Of a stretch of DNA of 64,000 bases, positions 43,700-53,673 are shown in pieces. The stretch comes from Pseudobacteriovorax antillogorgiicola. Its GTDB lineage: Bacteria > Bdellovibrionota_B > Oligoflexia > Oligoflexales > Oligoflexaceae. The first letter of the stretch is position 1, and each line of letters starts with the position of its first letter. Both the position numbers and the translations under genes were made by a program. Location: positions 1 to 64,000 of the forward strand of contig NZ_FWZT01000016.1 in NCBI RefSeq assembly GCF_900177345.1, given 5' to 3'. Below the pieces are notes generated by a model. That model was not told the origin of the DNA. It saw nothing but the letters and a program-made list of their open reading frames with translations, and did not search any database.

Positions 43700-43902
43700 C
43701 GTCAAGCTCCGCATGCAGTGTATGTTCACTATAGCGAGAGTCTAGGGTTTAAGAAAGTTCAATGTCTCTTCAAAAATAGCGAATTGCAGGGAGATTTTCG
43801 GATGCCAATCGGAGTGCTAACATGACTAAGTTGATTGAAAATATTTCATATGATAGCGCTATATATATCGACTTACTATAATTATTCATAGGGAGGCCTC
43901 TG

Positions 43903-44505
43903 GTGGGCGAGCTGCATGACCTGCTATTCGGGCTCGAGATCGTCGATCACATGATGTCGGGTCGCGAGGCCCGTGATTTTCTTGATGGCATTGATGATCA
44001 TATTAAAGATGAGCTTAGCTCAGTCTTGCATCGTATTCAGGAGTATCGCGATCAGTCTTTGCATCCGAAGGATGACGACACTGACCTTATCTGGAGCTTC
44101 CGCAACCCCCTGCTGCAACGTTGTACCTGGCCAACGGGGCCATGGGAGAACGAAGCGGATGAGATTTTCTGGCAGTACCTGGGATTCTATTGCTTAATCA
44201 CTCGCAAAAGGCGGGGAAACTTAGCAGGGTATGTAGGAATACCGCTAACTCAAGCCTTAACGCGGCGGCACTGGGAACGGGTTCAAAACCTATTGGAACC
44301 CCTCGGAGCTAACATCGAAAGGGCGCGGATTCGCTTTCCTGCCAGACATGGGCCAGACCTGCCGAGAGACTATAATTGGTTAGGCTTCTATCGACCTGGT
44401 GCTGGACCTCTATCAAATTCACCACAACAATACATCTCCATGGCATCTATGACGACACACGTCGAGATCATTGTTGATCTTCTCGTCAAACTAAAGCGTC
44501 ACTGA
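43903..44505 (+). CDS. Hypothetical cytoplasmic protein
   Basis: A 200-residue protein that I do not recognise. It has no signal or membrane segment; the N-terminal 60 residues are helical and charged, the middle contains LIWSFRNPLLQRCTWPTGPWENEADEIFWQYLGFY (given by ends) with several Trp, and the rest has RRHWERVQNLLEPLG and NWLGFYRPGAGPL. The GTG start is preceded by GGGAGG with 6-base spacing, and codon use looks like neighbouring genes, so it is probably real. It is monocistronic. Confidence 0.6.
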   Translation: MGELHDLLFGLEIVDHMMSGREARDFLDGIDDHIKDELSSVLHRIQEYRDQSLHPKDDDTDLIWSFRNPLLQRCTWPTGPWENEADEIFWQYLGFYCLITRKRRGNLAGYVGIPLTQALTRRHWERVQNLLEPLGANIERARIRFPARHGPDLPRDYNWLGFYRPGAGPLSNSPQQYISMASMTTHVEIIVDLLVKLKRH

Positions 44506-44752
44506 CGAGAATTTCAGGTTGGTAGTGACCATTATGTAGGCTTCTCACTAGGTTTCGCAAAAAAATCATAAGATTATTGAATACCAGTCATAATGTGAAT
44601 TAATTGATGAATGGAAAAATTCACCGGTCTCAGTTAATATGTAACAGAAATCGACTAGCTATGATAGGGTGCTTCGAGCCTAATTAAAAATTTGACTCCT
44701 CAATATTTTTAAATAGTTGCCGATAATCATGATCAGGAAAATGTAACCTAAA

Positions 44753-46702
44753 GTGATTGTATTCGATTTGAAGTCGTTTCGAACAAAACTACTATTCTGG
44801 CTATTGGCTAGCTTCGTTCTACCAGTAGATGCTCTTGCAAAACAAGCAAGCGTCGATCTATTGCCTCGGGCCTTTGTGTTTGAAGATACCAACGGTAGTC
44901 TTGAAATAGATGATATTTTAGACCCTAAGATCCATTCCCAGTTTAAAGCTTTTAAAGACAATCCAAAGCGAAGCTATGGCTTCACTAGGTCCACGGTTTG
45001 GGTCTATGTGGATGTCCACAATCGTAGCGATAAGGATCAAGTACGATACCTGGGAAGTATCAGGCCTGAAATCTCAACCTTCAATATGTACCACGTCCAG
45101 GATGGGCAGGTGCAACAGGTTTGGTTGGGGGGTGCTTCTGTTCCCATTGAAGACCGGGTTGAATCAACCCGTCTTAATCTATTTCAGGATGAGATACCCA
45201 AGGGGGCTACCAAGCGCTATTACTTCCAAGTTCGAAGTGATCTGAGCGTTAGTCTCGTCCTTCAATCCTCTACGAGAGATACCTATTTCTTTCAGCATCA
45301 AATCGCAGATATCACGCATTTCTTCTATATAGGCTCAATGTTTAGCCTGATCATCTACTCGATATTCTTCTACGTATCCTTACGGGATCGAAACTTCCTC
45401 TACTATTCGCTATTTGGAATATCGATCACGATTTCAGATATTGTCTACAGCGGTTTCTTGGAAATGTGGGGATTCAGCTTTCTAGGTCATGAACACGCAG
45501 TGATATTTCTGGCCTCCTCTCCACCATTATCGATTATCTATGGGATTTCGTTCATTCAAGTGAGACAGCTATATCCGAAACTCTTCTACCTCGGTGCTGT
45601 TCTCGGGCTCGTCGTTACAGGTGTCTTTCTTCTATCCATAGTTATGCCCGGACCATTAGCGGGTTCGCTGGTGATGATGTCACAGTTTTTCTCGATGCTT
45701 TATGTCATTAGCGTAGGGTTTCATGGTTTTCGCAATGGTAATAAGTCCGCTGGGCTTTACCTGAGCGGTTGGGGGCTATTTGCAGGCTGCCTGATTGTTT
45801 GGATTATGGGTAACGTTGGTAGCCTTCCTAAGAACTATTTTGTGGCCTTCGCGCCAATTTTTGGCAACATCGTAGAAATGACCATGACCGCCATCGCATT
45901 ATCATTCCAGTTTAACCAGATGAAGGAAGATCAGTTTCAAAAAGAAATTGCGACTCGTGAGACGGATAGCTTACGGACTCTAGTTCAAGTTGTTTGTCAC
46001 GATATTGCTAATCCTTTGAGCGTGATTTCAGGTTCCCATCGTGTGGCATCTCGCTTTAAAGATGACCAGGAAAAACAGAGCAAGGCTTGGGACCGAGTTG
46101 GGCGAGCCAGTAAGTCTATCGAAGCCATTATCAATCAAGTTAGGCGCATGCAGGCCATCAAAGTTGGTAAGCAAGAACTAGTTCTAGAACCTGTTGACGT
46201 TGCTGTGGTATTCAAAGAAGTTGAATTTAATCTTGAGCATAAGGCTCGGTCGAAAGGAGTGCAATTGGTATTCTCCATCGACAAAGGCAAGCGACCTGCA
46301 TTTAAGGTCATGGCTGATGAAACATCGCTAGCCCATGATGTTGTCAATAACTTTGTTTCCAATGCCATTAAATTTTCAGATTCTGGTTGCCATGTTTGGA
46401 TCGAAGCTTTCTTCAGAGATGGTAAGCCTGTGATTCGGGTTAAGGACGAGGGTATTGGCATGCCCCCAGATATCTTGGATAGTGTTTTTTCCGAAAATAA
46501 GAAAACCTCGCGAAGAGGAACAAATCAAGAAGCTGGAACTGGTTTTGGTATGCCCTTAGCCAAGTACTTTGTGGATAAGTACGGTGGTGAGGTGGAAATC
46601 ACAAGTAAGGAGGCGCGGGAAGGGGACTCCGAGCATGGAACCTGTATCGAGGTAACACTCACAGAAGCTACAGAAAATCCAGAGCTACAAAAAGCGTCTT
46701 AG
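44753..46702 (+). CDS. 7TM-DISM sensor histidine kinase
   Basis: A 649-residue membrane histidine kinase. A signal (about 10-29) precedes a 7TMR-DISMED2-like periplasmic beta domain (about 30-180), seven hydrophobic helices (about 188-390), a HisKA domain with His416 in VCHDIANPLSVISGS, and a HATPase_c domain with the N box (NNFVSNAIKFS), G1 (KDEGIGMPPDIL) and G2 (GTGFGMPLAKYFV). All catalytic elements are intact. No response regulator gene adjoins it. The extracellular half is built like that of the cyclase at 29.6 kb, so the two may sense similar carbohydrate-like ligands. The GTG start is the best available but weak. Confidence 0.9.
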   Translation: MIVFDLKSFRTKLLFWLLASFVLPVDALAKQASVDLLPRAFVFEDTNGSLEIDDILDPKIHSQFKAFKDNPKRSYGFTRSTVWVYVDVHNRSDKDQVRYLGSIRPEISTFNMYHVQDGQVQQVWLGGASVPIEDRVESTRLNLFQDEIPKGATKRYYFQVRSDLSVSLVLQSSTRDTYFFQHQIADITHFFYIGSMFSLIIYSIFFYVSLRDRNFLYYSLFGISITISDIVYSGFLEMWGFSFLGHEHAVIFLASSPPLSIIYGISFIQVRQLYPKLFYLGAVLGLVVTGVFLLSIVMPGPLAGSLVMMSQFFSMLYVISVGFHGFRNGNKSAGLYLSGWGLFAGCLIVWIMGNVGSLPKNYFVAFAPIFGNIVEMTMTAIALSFQFNQMKEDQFQKEIATRETDSLRTLVQVVCHDIANPLSVISGSHRVASRFKDDQEKQSKAWDRVGRASKSIEAIINQVRRMQAIKVGKQELVLEPVDVAVVFKEVEFNLEHKARSKGVQLVFSIDKGKRPAFKVMADETSLAHDVVNNFVSNAIKFSDSGCHVWIEAFFRDGKPVIRVKDEGIGMPPDILDSVFSENKKTSRRGTNQEAGTGFGMPLAKYFVDKYGGEVEITSKEAREGDSEHGTCIEVTLTEATENPELQKAS

Positions 46703-46715
46703 ATTCGACATCTGT

Positions 46716-47171
46716 TCAATGAGACTCAACGCGGTGCTTCAGCTCTTCATTCATTCTTTGGTGAATGTCTTTAACAGCTCCTTCCATAGCTGGTAGACAC
46801 ATGGCAAGCCGAAAGCAAATTCCTGAGTAGTCGTAGACATGGGTGAAAACTGTGCCGCCTTCATCTGTTAGTGCGAGACGAAACAGATGGCTATCCCAAA
46901 TCAAGGGTTCTAGAACATCATATGGCATCGTAAACTCAAGGGTGGTGTCCTTCATCAGTTTGGTGATCTCCATAGGGAAGATTCCGGGCACTCCAGGGGG
47001 CATACGGATGATCTCTAGGAAGCGCACACCTTCACTTGGCTCTTCATACTTAAGGCGGCCCATATCGAGAAAGAAGGGGTTCCAACTTTTATAGGCCGCA
47101 AAATCAGTCAGCACGCTCCAAACTTTATCTGGCTGGGCATTGATTGTGATACTAGTTTCAAACGATGGCAT
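46716..47171 (-). CDS. SRPBCC (polyketide cyclase-like) protein
   Basis: A 151-residue START/Bet v1-like hydrophobic-pocket protein. The start FETSITINAQPDKVWSVLTDFAAYKSWNPFF, given by its ends, is the classic SRPBCC first strand and helix, with WNPFF typical of the group; the last helix is MEGAVKDIHQRMNEELK. It probably binds or transports a small hydrophobic ligand. It lies downstream of a minus-strand lipid-oxidation cluster (65 bases after the DUF6765 gene) and could be part of it. Confidence 0.85.
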   Translation of the reverse strand: MPSFETSITINAQPDKVWSVLTDFAAYKSWNPFFLDMGRLKYEEPSEGVRFLEIIRMPPGVPGIFPMEITKLMKDTTLEFTMPYDVLEPLIWDSHLFRLALTDEGGTVFTHVYDYSGICFRLAMCLPAMEGAVKDIHQRMNEELKHRVESH

Positions 47172-47235
47172 TCCCGAGCTCCTTGTGAATCACACAGCAA
47201 CGGAGTAATTTTGGATTACGGCTCCTATTCTACCA

Positions 47236-48339
47236 CTATGCTGCGGAGAGGCCAAACTCAGGAAGTAGCTCATGAAGAATCACATGGCGATGGTTGCTAA
47301 TAGCATCGTGAAAGAGCTTCCAGTCGCTATCGAGAAATTCTTGGCTATAGATGAACAATTGCTCTGTAAGATCTTCGATCTCGGTACCTAGGGCCCTGTG
47401 ACGCCAAGAACCGGCACCAGTCGGGACATATACCACAGACTCTGCTCCAAAGGAAAATTTTCCGTCAGCGATTGCCTGGAGCCACTTTTGGTGTCTAATT
47501 TCTCCATCATCATCTGTCGTGCCCTCGATCATTTCTTTGATGGTTGCAAGGTCATGATCTTTCATTGGTGGTGGTTCGTGGCGATGATCGCCATTAAGGA
47601 ACCGACCCATGGCTTTGTGAAGGTGAACAACGGCATCCATGTAGGTTTCTGGATTGTTTCTTTCCACTACATGGCCACGAAAATCTTCGTATTTCCACTT
47701 CAGATAGGGGCGATCTGGGTAACTTAGAACGGTGCCATGACCCAAAGGGGCAACTTCTTTTAGAAAAACGGATTTAAACTTGTTGACCAAAGCTTTCCAG
47801 TATGGACGATTATAGAAGTCATCCACCCGATCATTGAGGTCGTAGTCGATTTCTCCTCGCCAGTTGAGGATATTATTGACAATGTTTACAGGATGAGAGA
47901 TGCCTGCAAAGCCTTGGTGAGCCCAGGTATCAGCGAAGACATGCATTGTAATACCAAGGCGGTAGATGCTGTGCTTGTGGCTGCGGTCGCGAATGCATTT
48001 CGCAACCATAGCCTGAGCTACCTCGCTATTCGGGCGACAGATAATACGTTCGACAAACTCGGGCACTCCTTTGTAGCCGGAAACTTGATTGCCAGGAAGA
48101 AAGTGAAAGGGAATCCATACCAGGTGATTCTTCAAAGCCTCGAAATTTCGGTAATCGACCGCTTTATGAGCCGAGGCAATACAGCGAAACATAGAATAGT
48201 TGTCAAACTTGACAACCCCTTCTTTGGTTGCATCATCAACGTATTGAGCACTATGCGCTATGATCTGAGCTTGTTCGCGGGAAAAACCTGCAAGGCGTGC
48301 AAGAATATAAGTCACTCCGTGATGAAAATCTATCTGCAT
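47236..48339 (-). CDS. DUF6765 family protein
   Basis: A 367-residue cytoplasmic protein of the DUF6765 family, function unknown. It begins QIDFHHGVTYILARLAGF and carries many His/Asp residues, including HSAQYVDDATKEG and HVFADTWAHQGFAGI, arranged like the metal ligands of phospholipase C/P1 nuclease-type enzymes; that resemblance is an inference. The start at 48339 is 13 bases after the GMC oxidoreductase stop with GTGGA upstream; the longer reading that overlaps that gene is rejected. It is third in the hydrolase-oxidoreductase operon. Confidence 0.8.
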   Translation of the reverse strand: MQIDFHHGVTYILARLAGFSREQAQIIAHSAQYVDDATKEGVVKFDNYSMFRCIASAHKAVDYRNFEALKNHLVWIPFHFLPGNQVSGYKGVPEFVERIICRPNSEVAQAMVAKCIRDRSHKHSIYRLGITMHVFADTWAHQGFAGISHPVNIVNNILNWRGEIDYDLNDRVDDFYNRPYWKALVNKFKSVFLKEVAPLGHGTVLSYPDRPYLKWKYEDFRGHVVERNNPETYMDAVVHLHKAMGRFLNGDHRHEPPPMKDHDLATIKEMIEGTTDDDGEIRHQKWLQAIADGKFSFGAESVVYVPTGAGSWRHRALGTEIEDLTEQLFIYSQEFLDSDWKLFHDAISNHRHVILHELLPEFGLSAA

Positions 48340-48352
48340 GTATCCACATCCT

Positions 48353-50059
48353 TTACAAATCAGTGCTAGGTTGTTCGCCGGTGATGCCATGAGACACTTT
48401 TTCAGCAAGAGCAGAAATCGTCGCACTTGGATTTGCGCCCACTGCACTTGGAAATAGCGCTCCGTCAGCAACATAGATATTTTGATAGTTGTGAAGCTCA
48501 CCGAAGTGACTATCGTCTACCTTAGTGACGGCTTTATTGGGGTTTTCTCCAAGAGCTGCTCCACCTAGTGGGTGTACCGTAATATTTCGCTTTAGATGCC
48601 AAGTCGGTAGAGGAAACCAAAACTTAGCTCGAACCTTCTTTTTGAAACTATCAACTGAATCAAGAATGGCTTCGTAAAGACTCATGCTATCTTTTTGAGG
48701 CCAATTTAGATCAAGGCGGCTCTGTCTATCTAGTGAGACCTTGCCATTGCTCTTGTCGAGACCCATGCAAAGATGGATGCTCGTATTCCAAGAGATATCA
48801 TGACGTAAGAAACGGTGCAGCAGGCTAGCAACCTTGGTTAGATTGCGATGACCTAGGAAGCGATGCCAGTAGCCACGAATGGTATCACGGATCGCTGAGA
48901 CTTTAAAAACAAAGGGTTTCTGCCCTTCGGCAAACCATGCTAACAGCGATGGATAAGATGCGTCTTCCAGAATAAAGGCGCGATCCTTGTCGAAGTTTTT
49001 GAAGAGGTTGTAGTCAACTCTTTGGGTGATCACAGGACCATAGTTCGGGTCAGCGGGTTCTGAAGATTCACCGACGAAGGAGAGGAAATCACCGTTTCCC
49101 GAAAAACCTTCTCCAAGATGAGAGCTGATACGGGGCATGGTCTTGAATTCGTACTTAGCCCGTAGAAGCAGCTCGTTTGTACCTAATGTACCTGCGGCTA
49201 GAATCAGACGATTGCATTGGAATACCTTCGTCTTAAACGATTTTAGATCCCGAACGTGAACGATAAAACCATGTTCACCACTAGCCTCGACAGATTCTCT
49301 GCCATTTTCGTCGATGGGAATAAACTTAACGGCCTTGTGTTCGAGCAAGATCTCAGCGTTATACTTAGTTTCGGCAACGTGAAGATAATTCATATCGACG
49401 CTGTTTTTAGATTGGTAATTGCAGCCCATGCAACACTCGGCGCAGTAGGTGCATGAGGTCTGCAACTTGCCGAAACGATTTAATTCTTGTTCCCCAATTG
49501 GGGTCGGCTTCTCCAAGTCGTTGCCAAAAAAGACATTGAGATCCACTAGCTCAGACTCGCGACCCATAGCTTCAGCAGTCTTCTTGAAATACTCGGTGCG
49601 AATCACTTTACGGCGAGGATCGCTGTCCTCTGGAATGGGGCGCGAGCCAAGGACAGCTTTTGCGGCTCGATAGTATGGTTCCAGAGCTTGACGCTTAATA
49701 TTAGGCGCCCAGCGCTCATCGAATATTTCTTCGGGAGGCTCCATGAAGACATTGGCGTAGATCAAAGAACCACCACCTAGACCGGCGCCAGTTACCACGT
49801 CCATGTGTTCGAATGATCGAACATCGTACATCCCGGTCATAACACCCTGGGGTACATGATCGGGGCGCTTGACCTTCTCATCGGGTAGATTGAAAAAGTT
49901 TTCCGAAATATCCTTTGGTTTGCGGGGAAAAGAGCCCAGTGGATAGCGTTTGCCCCGCTCAATAACCATGACCTGGCCGGGCCATTTTTTCGATAGGCGA
50001 CATGCTGTAATTCCGCCACCAAAACCACTACCGATAACAATCGCTTCAAACTTTTTCAT
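48353..50059 (-). CDS. GMC oxidoreductase, cholesterol-oxidase-like
   Basis: A 568-residue FAD flavoprotein of the GMC superfamily, closest in look to bacterial cholesterol oxidase-type members. The FAD-binding GSGFGG (residues 10-15), GAGLGGGSLIYANV and the ITVHPLGGAALG active-site region with a final GALFPSAVGANPSATISALAE are present. A Cys-rich segment CTYCAECCMGCNYQ (Cys203, 206, 209, 210, 213) is seen in this subgroup. No signal peptide. The ATG at 50059 has AAGGGG upstream; a GTG at 50068 would overlap the previous gene by 4 bases. With the adjacent alpha/beta hydrolase it forms a pair often fused or linked in other bacteria. The substrate could be a sterol, hopanoid or long-chain alcohol. 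Confidence 0.87.
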   Translation of the reverse strand: MKKFEAIVIGSGFGGGITACRLSKKWPGQVMVIERGKRYPLGSFPRKPKDISENFFNLPDEKVKRPDHVPQGVMTGMYDVRSFEHMDVVTGAGLGGGSLIYANVFMEPPEEIFDERWAPNIKRQALEPYYRAAKAVLGSRPIPEDSDPRRKVIRTEYFKKTAEAMGRESELVDLNVFFGNDLEKPTPIGEQELNRFGKLQTSCTYCAECCMGCNYQSKNSVDMNYLHVAETKYNAEILLEHKAVKFIPIDENGRESVEASGEHGFIVHVRDLKSFKTKVFQCNRLILAAGTLGTNELLLRAKYEFKTMPRISSHLGEGFSGNGDFLSFVGESSEPADPNYGPVITQRVDYNLFKNFDKDRAFILEDASYPSLLAWFAEGQKPFVFKVSAIRDTIRGYWHRFLGHRNLTKVASLLHRFLRHDISWNTSIHLCMGLDKSNGKVSLDRQSRLDLNWPQKDSMSLYEAILDSVDSFKKKVRAKFWFPLPTWHLKRNITVHPLGGAALGENPNKAVTKVDDSHFGELHNYQNIYVADGALFPSAVGANPSATISALAEKVSHGITGEQPSTDL

Positions 50060-50064
50060 CGGTA

Positions 50065-51837
50065 TCACCCCTTCTGCTGATTGAGAAATTCAAGAATGCT
50101 CGGAAAAATTTCTTCAGCGCATTTACGACCCATGTAAATATCTTGGTGACCATATCCAGGGAAGCCCTTGAACTGGATTGGTAGCTGTGGGTTTAGCTCT
50201 TTCAAAGCTTCGTAGGTCGCTTTGTTGGAGCCCGGGAAAACCTTATTTTCTGTACCTGAGATCAAAAAAGTTGGCGGTAGACCCTTTGCGGCAGCTTCAA
50301 GGTAGTTTTCCGGTAGATCGAAGCGAGGATCTTGTAGATCCACCATGGGAACCGCTGCACCGGAAAATACCATTTTACGAATATGCCGATGGTAGTTAAC
50401 GCTTGTTCCACCGAATAGGTCTGTCAGGCGGCGATGGGTCACTGGCGAAATATTCTTGTGTACATAGGCAGCGGGAGCACCTGTGCCCCACATGAAGCTG
50501 ATCATGTGGCAGGAAGGTTCCTGGCATTCACGATGGAAAAGACTCACCAGTTTGCTCAGGAGTTTCCCTTGGGCCGGGCCCGGTAAGTAAGCAAAGTCTG
50601 GTGTTAGGTATGCGTAGCGTAGAATGTATTCAACAAAACCAGGTGCTAAAGCAATTTTAAATTTACCATAGGTGCTGATCATGGGCTTTAGGGACACACT
50701 GTTCGAAACAATCGACTTAATCCCAGAGATCTTTTTGGCTGCCAGAGAGCACATGAAGCCGATGGAGCCGACGCAATGGCAAACAACGTGGATGTTAACA
50801 CTTGGGCCCAGGACCTCGCGCATTTTATTCAGAGCAGCAGGCATATCAAACAAGGCAATGTGGTCGATGGTGTAACGATGAGGTTTTAAGTTATAGGGAA
50901 AGCGTCGGGAGCCACGCCAATCAAAGCTCCAGACATCCTCAAAGCCATGATCCAGTAGATACTGAGTGATGTTGTAGTGCTCTGGCATCACATACATATC
51001 TGTAGATGTAGTAAGGCCGTGAATAAGCATCACAACATCTTTAGACTTACTTCGCTTGAAACGAGTCAGTCGGAGCTGGAGGTTATCCTCTGTTGCAAAC
51101 TCATAGATGTTCCGTTCGGCATCCTTGACCCCTTCATCGCTATTTACTGTGATGAGATGGCGTTTCCAGACTTCAGGCTCAGATTCGAAGAGCTTGGGCT
51201 CGTAAGCGTCCCATAAATTGCCGGCAAATACCTCAGCGAAGCGGAGCATGGCATGGGCGCGATCAGAGAAGGTTTTTCCCGAGCTTTTAAACGTCGTCAT
51301 TTGCCTCGCGAAGTCAGAGGCAGTTAGTCGCAATACTCCATAGGCAAAGACTACTGATGGAGTTTCGCTATGCCCTTGCCAAACCCTAGTGTAGAGGGTG
51401 GTCGTTTCATCCCAGCCCTCAGTCATCTCTCCTTCCTTGATAGCTTTGAAGCCGTAGAAAGTGTATGGCTTTCGATTCGAATCATAGAAGTATAGAGTGT
51501 AGTGCATCTCTTTGACAATATCTCGCTCTCGTTCGTTCAAGCTTCTGACAAAGAGGTTGAACGTTCCTTTTTCCACTGCGCAACGGCCACCTAGCTCATC
51601 ACACTCCACATAGCCAGTAGCTTTGGCTCTAAGTTTCGGGTCTTTAACAAACTGATCGATATCGTCTATAGCGATCGTCAAACGAAACTTTAGGGCTGCC
51701 TGAGACTTCTCTCCTTCTTGATAGGCGAACTGGTAGGTGCCAAGATCATCGTATGGAATATCTTGGGCCTGTGGCTTGATATAAAAACCGTGCATGTCCT
51801 CGGTGAACTCGAGCGATATTTTGTCTTTTGAATCCAT
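50065..51837 (-). CDS. Alpha/beta hydrolase with Cys nucleophile elbow
   Basis: A 590-residue protein: an N-terminal region (about 1-190), like the extra domain that accompanies cholesterol-oxidase-type GMC proteins, and a C-terminal alpha/beta hydrolase. The oxyanion motif is LIHG (271-274), and the nucleophile elbow reads VVCHCVGSIG, placing Cys355 where Ser is usual, as in PHA synthases and dienelactone hydrolases. The catalytic His is His564 (GYGHQD). FDWRGS and an acyl-pocket region follow the lipase/PHA-synthase pattern. It heads the minus-strand operon and its stop lies 5 bases before the GMC start. The product could be a thioesterase, esterase or acyltransferase. Confidence 0.85.
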   Translation of the reverse strand: MDSKDKISLEFTEDMHGFYIKPQAQDIPYDDLGTYQFAYQEGEKSQAALKFRLTIAIDDIDQFVKDPKLRAKATGYVECDELGGRCAVEKGTFNLFVRSLNERERDIVKEMHYTLYFYDSNRKPYTFYGFKAIKEGEMTEGWDETTTLYTRVWQGHSETPSVVFAYGVLRLTASDFARQMTTFKSSGKTFSDRAHAMLRFAEVFAGNLWDAYEPKLFESEPEVWKRHLITVNSDEGVKDAERNIYEFATEDNLQLRLTRFKRSKSKDVVMLIHGLTTSTDMYVMPEHYNITQYLLDHGFEDVWSFDWRGSRRFPYNLKPHRYTIDHIALFDMPAALNKMREVLGPSVNIHVVCHCVGSIGFMCSLAAKKISGIKSIVSNSVSLKPMISTYGKFKIALAPGFVEYILRYAYLTPDFAYLPGPAQGKLLSKLVSLFHRECQEPSCHMISFMWGTGAPAAYVHKNISPVTHRRLTDLFGGTSVNYHRHIRKMVFSGAAVPMVDLQDPRFDLPENYLEAAAKGLPPTFLISGTENKVFPGSNKATYEALKELNPQLPIQFKGFPGYGHQDIYMGRKCAEEIFPSILEFLNQQKG

Positions 51838-52086
51838 TTACTTCCTCTACGTACAATCTGTAAGTGAGGAATTCCTCGGAGACGGCTTTTTAAAAATTAG
51901 TGATAATTTTGAAATATTGTATTTTTTTCTAAGGCTGGCCAAAGGAATTTTTGCGGATATTGAAAAAATATCGTTTCATTCTGCCAAGCTAAACATAATG
52001 TCTAGCATAACCCTTCAAGGGGAACAGGGTAGCGCTAGGCCGGTTCGCGAGGCACTGCGACGGCAGGATCTCTCAGCTTCAGTTCG

Positions 52087-53673
52087 TTAGTGAACCTTTT
52101 GTTTCGATTCCCGGTCTAGCTCTTGTACGAGGTGTTCCGTGAGAAGCGAAGTTATTCCATAGATACTCAGTTGTGGATTAACCCCTAAGGAACTGGGGAA
52201 TATAGAGCCATCGAGCACATTGAGGTTATGAAGGTGGTGATGCCGACCCCAGGAATCGACAACCCCTTGTTCTGGCTTACCCATGGAACAACCTCCCATC
52301 ACATGAGCGCTCATGACTTTCAAGAACGGTGGTTTCATGGTGAGTTGAGCTATCATAGCCGTGGCTTTGGAGAACGACTTGGTCCGGCTGCCATCACAAT
52401 GAAACGGAATGATTTCATCGGCACCGGCTGCCAATTGAATCTCGGCCATTGTAAGCAGTGCGCGACGGGCTCCGTCAGCAAGAGCATCAGTCCATGGGTA
52501 TGACAATACTGCTCGACCATTGTCATCCAGCACAACGCGACCTCCAGGGGCTTCATCGTGATAACCATCCCGCAAGAGGGCGATGATATTGCCGGCCCGC
52601 TCAAAGCGAGTCATGATCGCACGATGTTCATAACCGAGGCTAGGCAAGATGCCAGCCATGAGCATAGGGAACATCGGTGAGACCTCTAGCTTGTATCCAA
52701 GCTTTTTAGGGTTCTTAGGCCGCAGAAATTGGTCTGAGTACACCGACTGGGGCGCTCCATGCCAACCTGTTATAGATTCCTTAAACAAAGCACCGGAAAT
52801 CAATACCGGGTGTAAGGTTGTCCGACGGCCAAGTTGATCGTAAGGGTCTGGGACATGAGATCGAAGTAGGATCCCAGGGCTACCGATGGAACCGGCAGCT
52901 AGAATGAAGTGCTTGGCTTTGATCTTTAAAACCTGGCCGCTTCGCTTCCCGGGGCCCTCACTAGCTTGGCAATGAAGTTCGGTGACTCTGTTCTTGTACC
53001 ATTGAAGCCGATGAACAAAGCAGTTGTGTATCAGGGTTGCACCATGATCTAGTGCTTCTGGAATACGGGTTATCACCATCGAAAGCTTAGCGTTGACAGG
53101 GCATCCCTGGCCGCAGTAGCCGAGATTGTGGCAGCCTGATACATTGCGAGGGATTCGTTGGGCATCCAAGCCTAAGTTTTTAAGCCCACGCTCCAGTACC
53201 GAGTTATTGGGGTTTGGCAACCCTTCCCACCGGTGAATATTAAGATCGGCTTCATGCTTTTGAAAGTGAGGAATCAGCTCGTCTTTGCTCCATTCGACGG
53301 CATATTGATCTTGCCAGAACTGTAGAGTATCTACAGGTGTGCGAAAACTAGATGTCCAATTGACTGTTGTAGAGCCACCAACGGACCGACCCTGGAGAAT
53401 TCCTATGGTTTTGTCTTGGGTAAATCGACTCCCGCGATCCTGATAGAGACCATAAGCCTCTTGCTCTGACTTGGCAAAATTCTTTGCAGTAACAAGATCA
53501 CCATCTTCGATGATAGCGACTCTAAACCCATGCTGACTCAAAGCAGCTGAAGCGGTAGCACCGCCAGCGCCACTGCCAATTACAACAATATCGAAATCTA
53601 GACTTGCCTGTGAGGCGCTTCGAGCATCGACAATGGACCACTGGTTGCGGCGACTCCATGGGTTCCTATTCAT
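52087..53673 (-). CDS. GMC oxidoreductase
   Basis: A 528-residue FAD flavoprotein of the GMC superfamily, different from the one at 48.4 kb and more like long-chain alcohol oxidase/dehydrogenase members. FAD motifs are VIGSGAGGATA and LQGRSVGGSTTVNW; a Cys cluster GCHNLGYCGQGCPVNAKLS lies mid-protein, and the C-terminus has HVMGGCSMG and SIFPSSLGVNPQLSIYGI. The ATG at 53673 with GAGGGG upstream is preferred to a TTG at 53685. Its start overlaps the end of the Tat-signal gene, the usual arrangement for GMC dehydrogenases with a small subunit. No signal of its own, so it would be exported as a complex. Confidence 0.87.
   Translation of the reverse strand: MNRNPWSRRNQWSIVDARSASQASLDFDIVVIGSGAGGATASAALSQHGFRVAIIEDGDLVTAKNFAKSEQEAYGLYQDRGSRFTQDKTIGILQGRSVGGSTTVNWTSSFRTPVDTLQFWQDQYAVEWSKDELIPHFQKHEADLNIHRWEGLPNPNNSVLERGLKNLGLDAQRIPRNVSGCHNLGYCGQGCPVNAKLSMVITRIPEALDHGATLIHNCFVHRLQWYKNRVTELHCQASEGPGKRSGQVLKIKAKHFILAAGSIGSPGILLRSHVPDPYDQLGRRTTLHPVLISGALFKESITGWHGAPQSVYSDQFLRPKNPKKLGYKLEVSPMFPMLMAGILPSLGYEHRAIMTRFERAGNIIALLRDGYHDEAPGGRVVLDDNGRAVLSYPWTDALADGARRALLTMAEIQLAAGADEIIPFHCDGSRTKSFSKATAMIAQLTMKPPFLKVMSAHVMGGCSMGKPEQGVVDSWGRHHHLHNLNVLDGSIFPSSLGVNPQLSIYGITSLLTEHLVQELDRESKQKVH

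Noticed and set aside
48340-48501. N-terminal extension of the DUF6765 protein
   Set aside because: It overlaps the end of the GMC gene in another frame and does not look like the family N-terminus, which begins at 48339.
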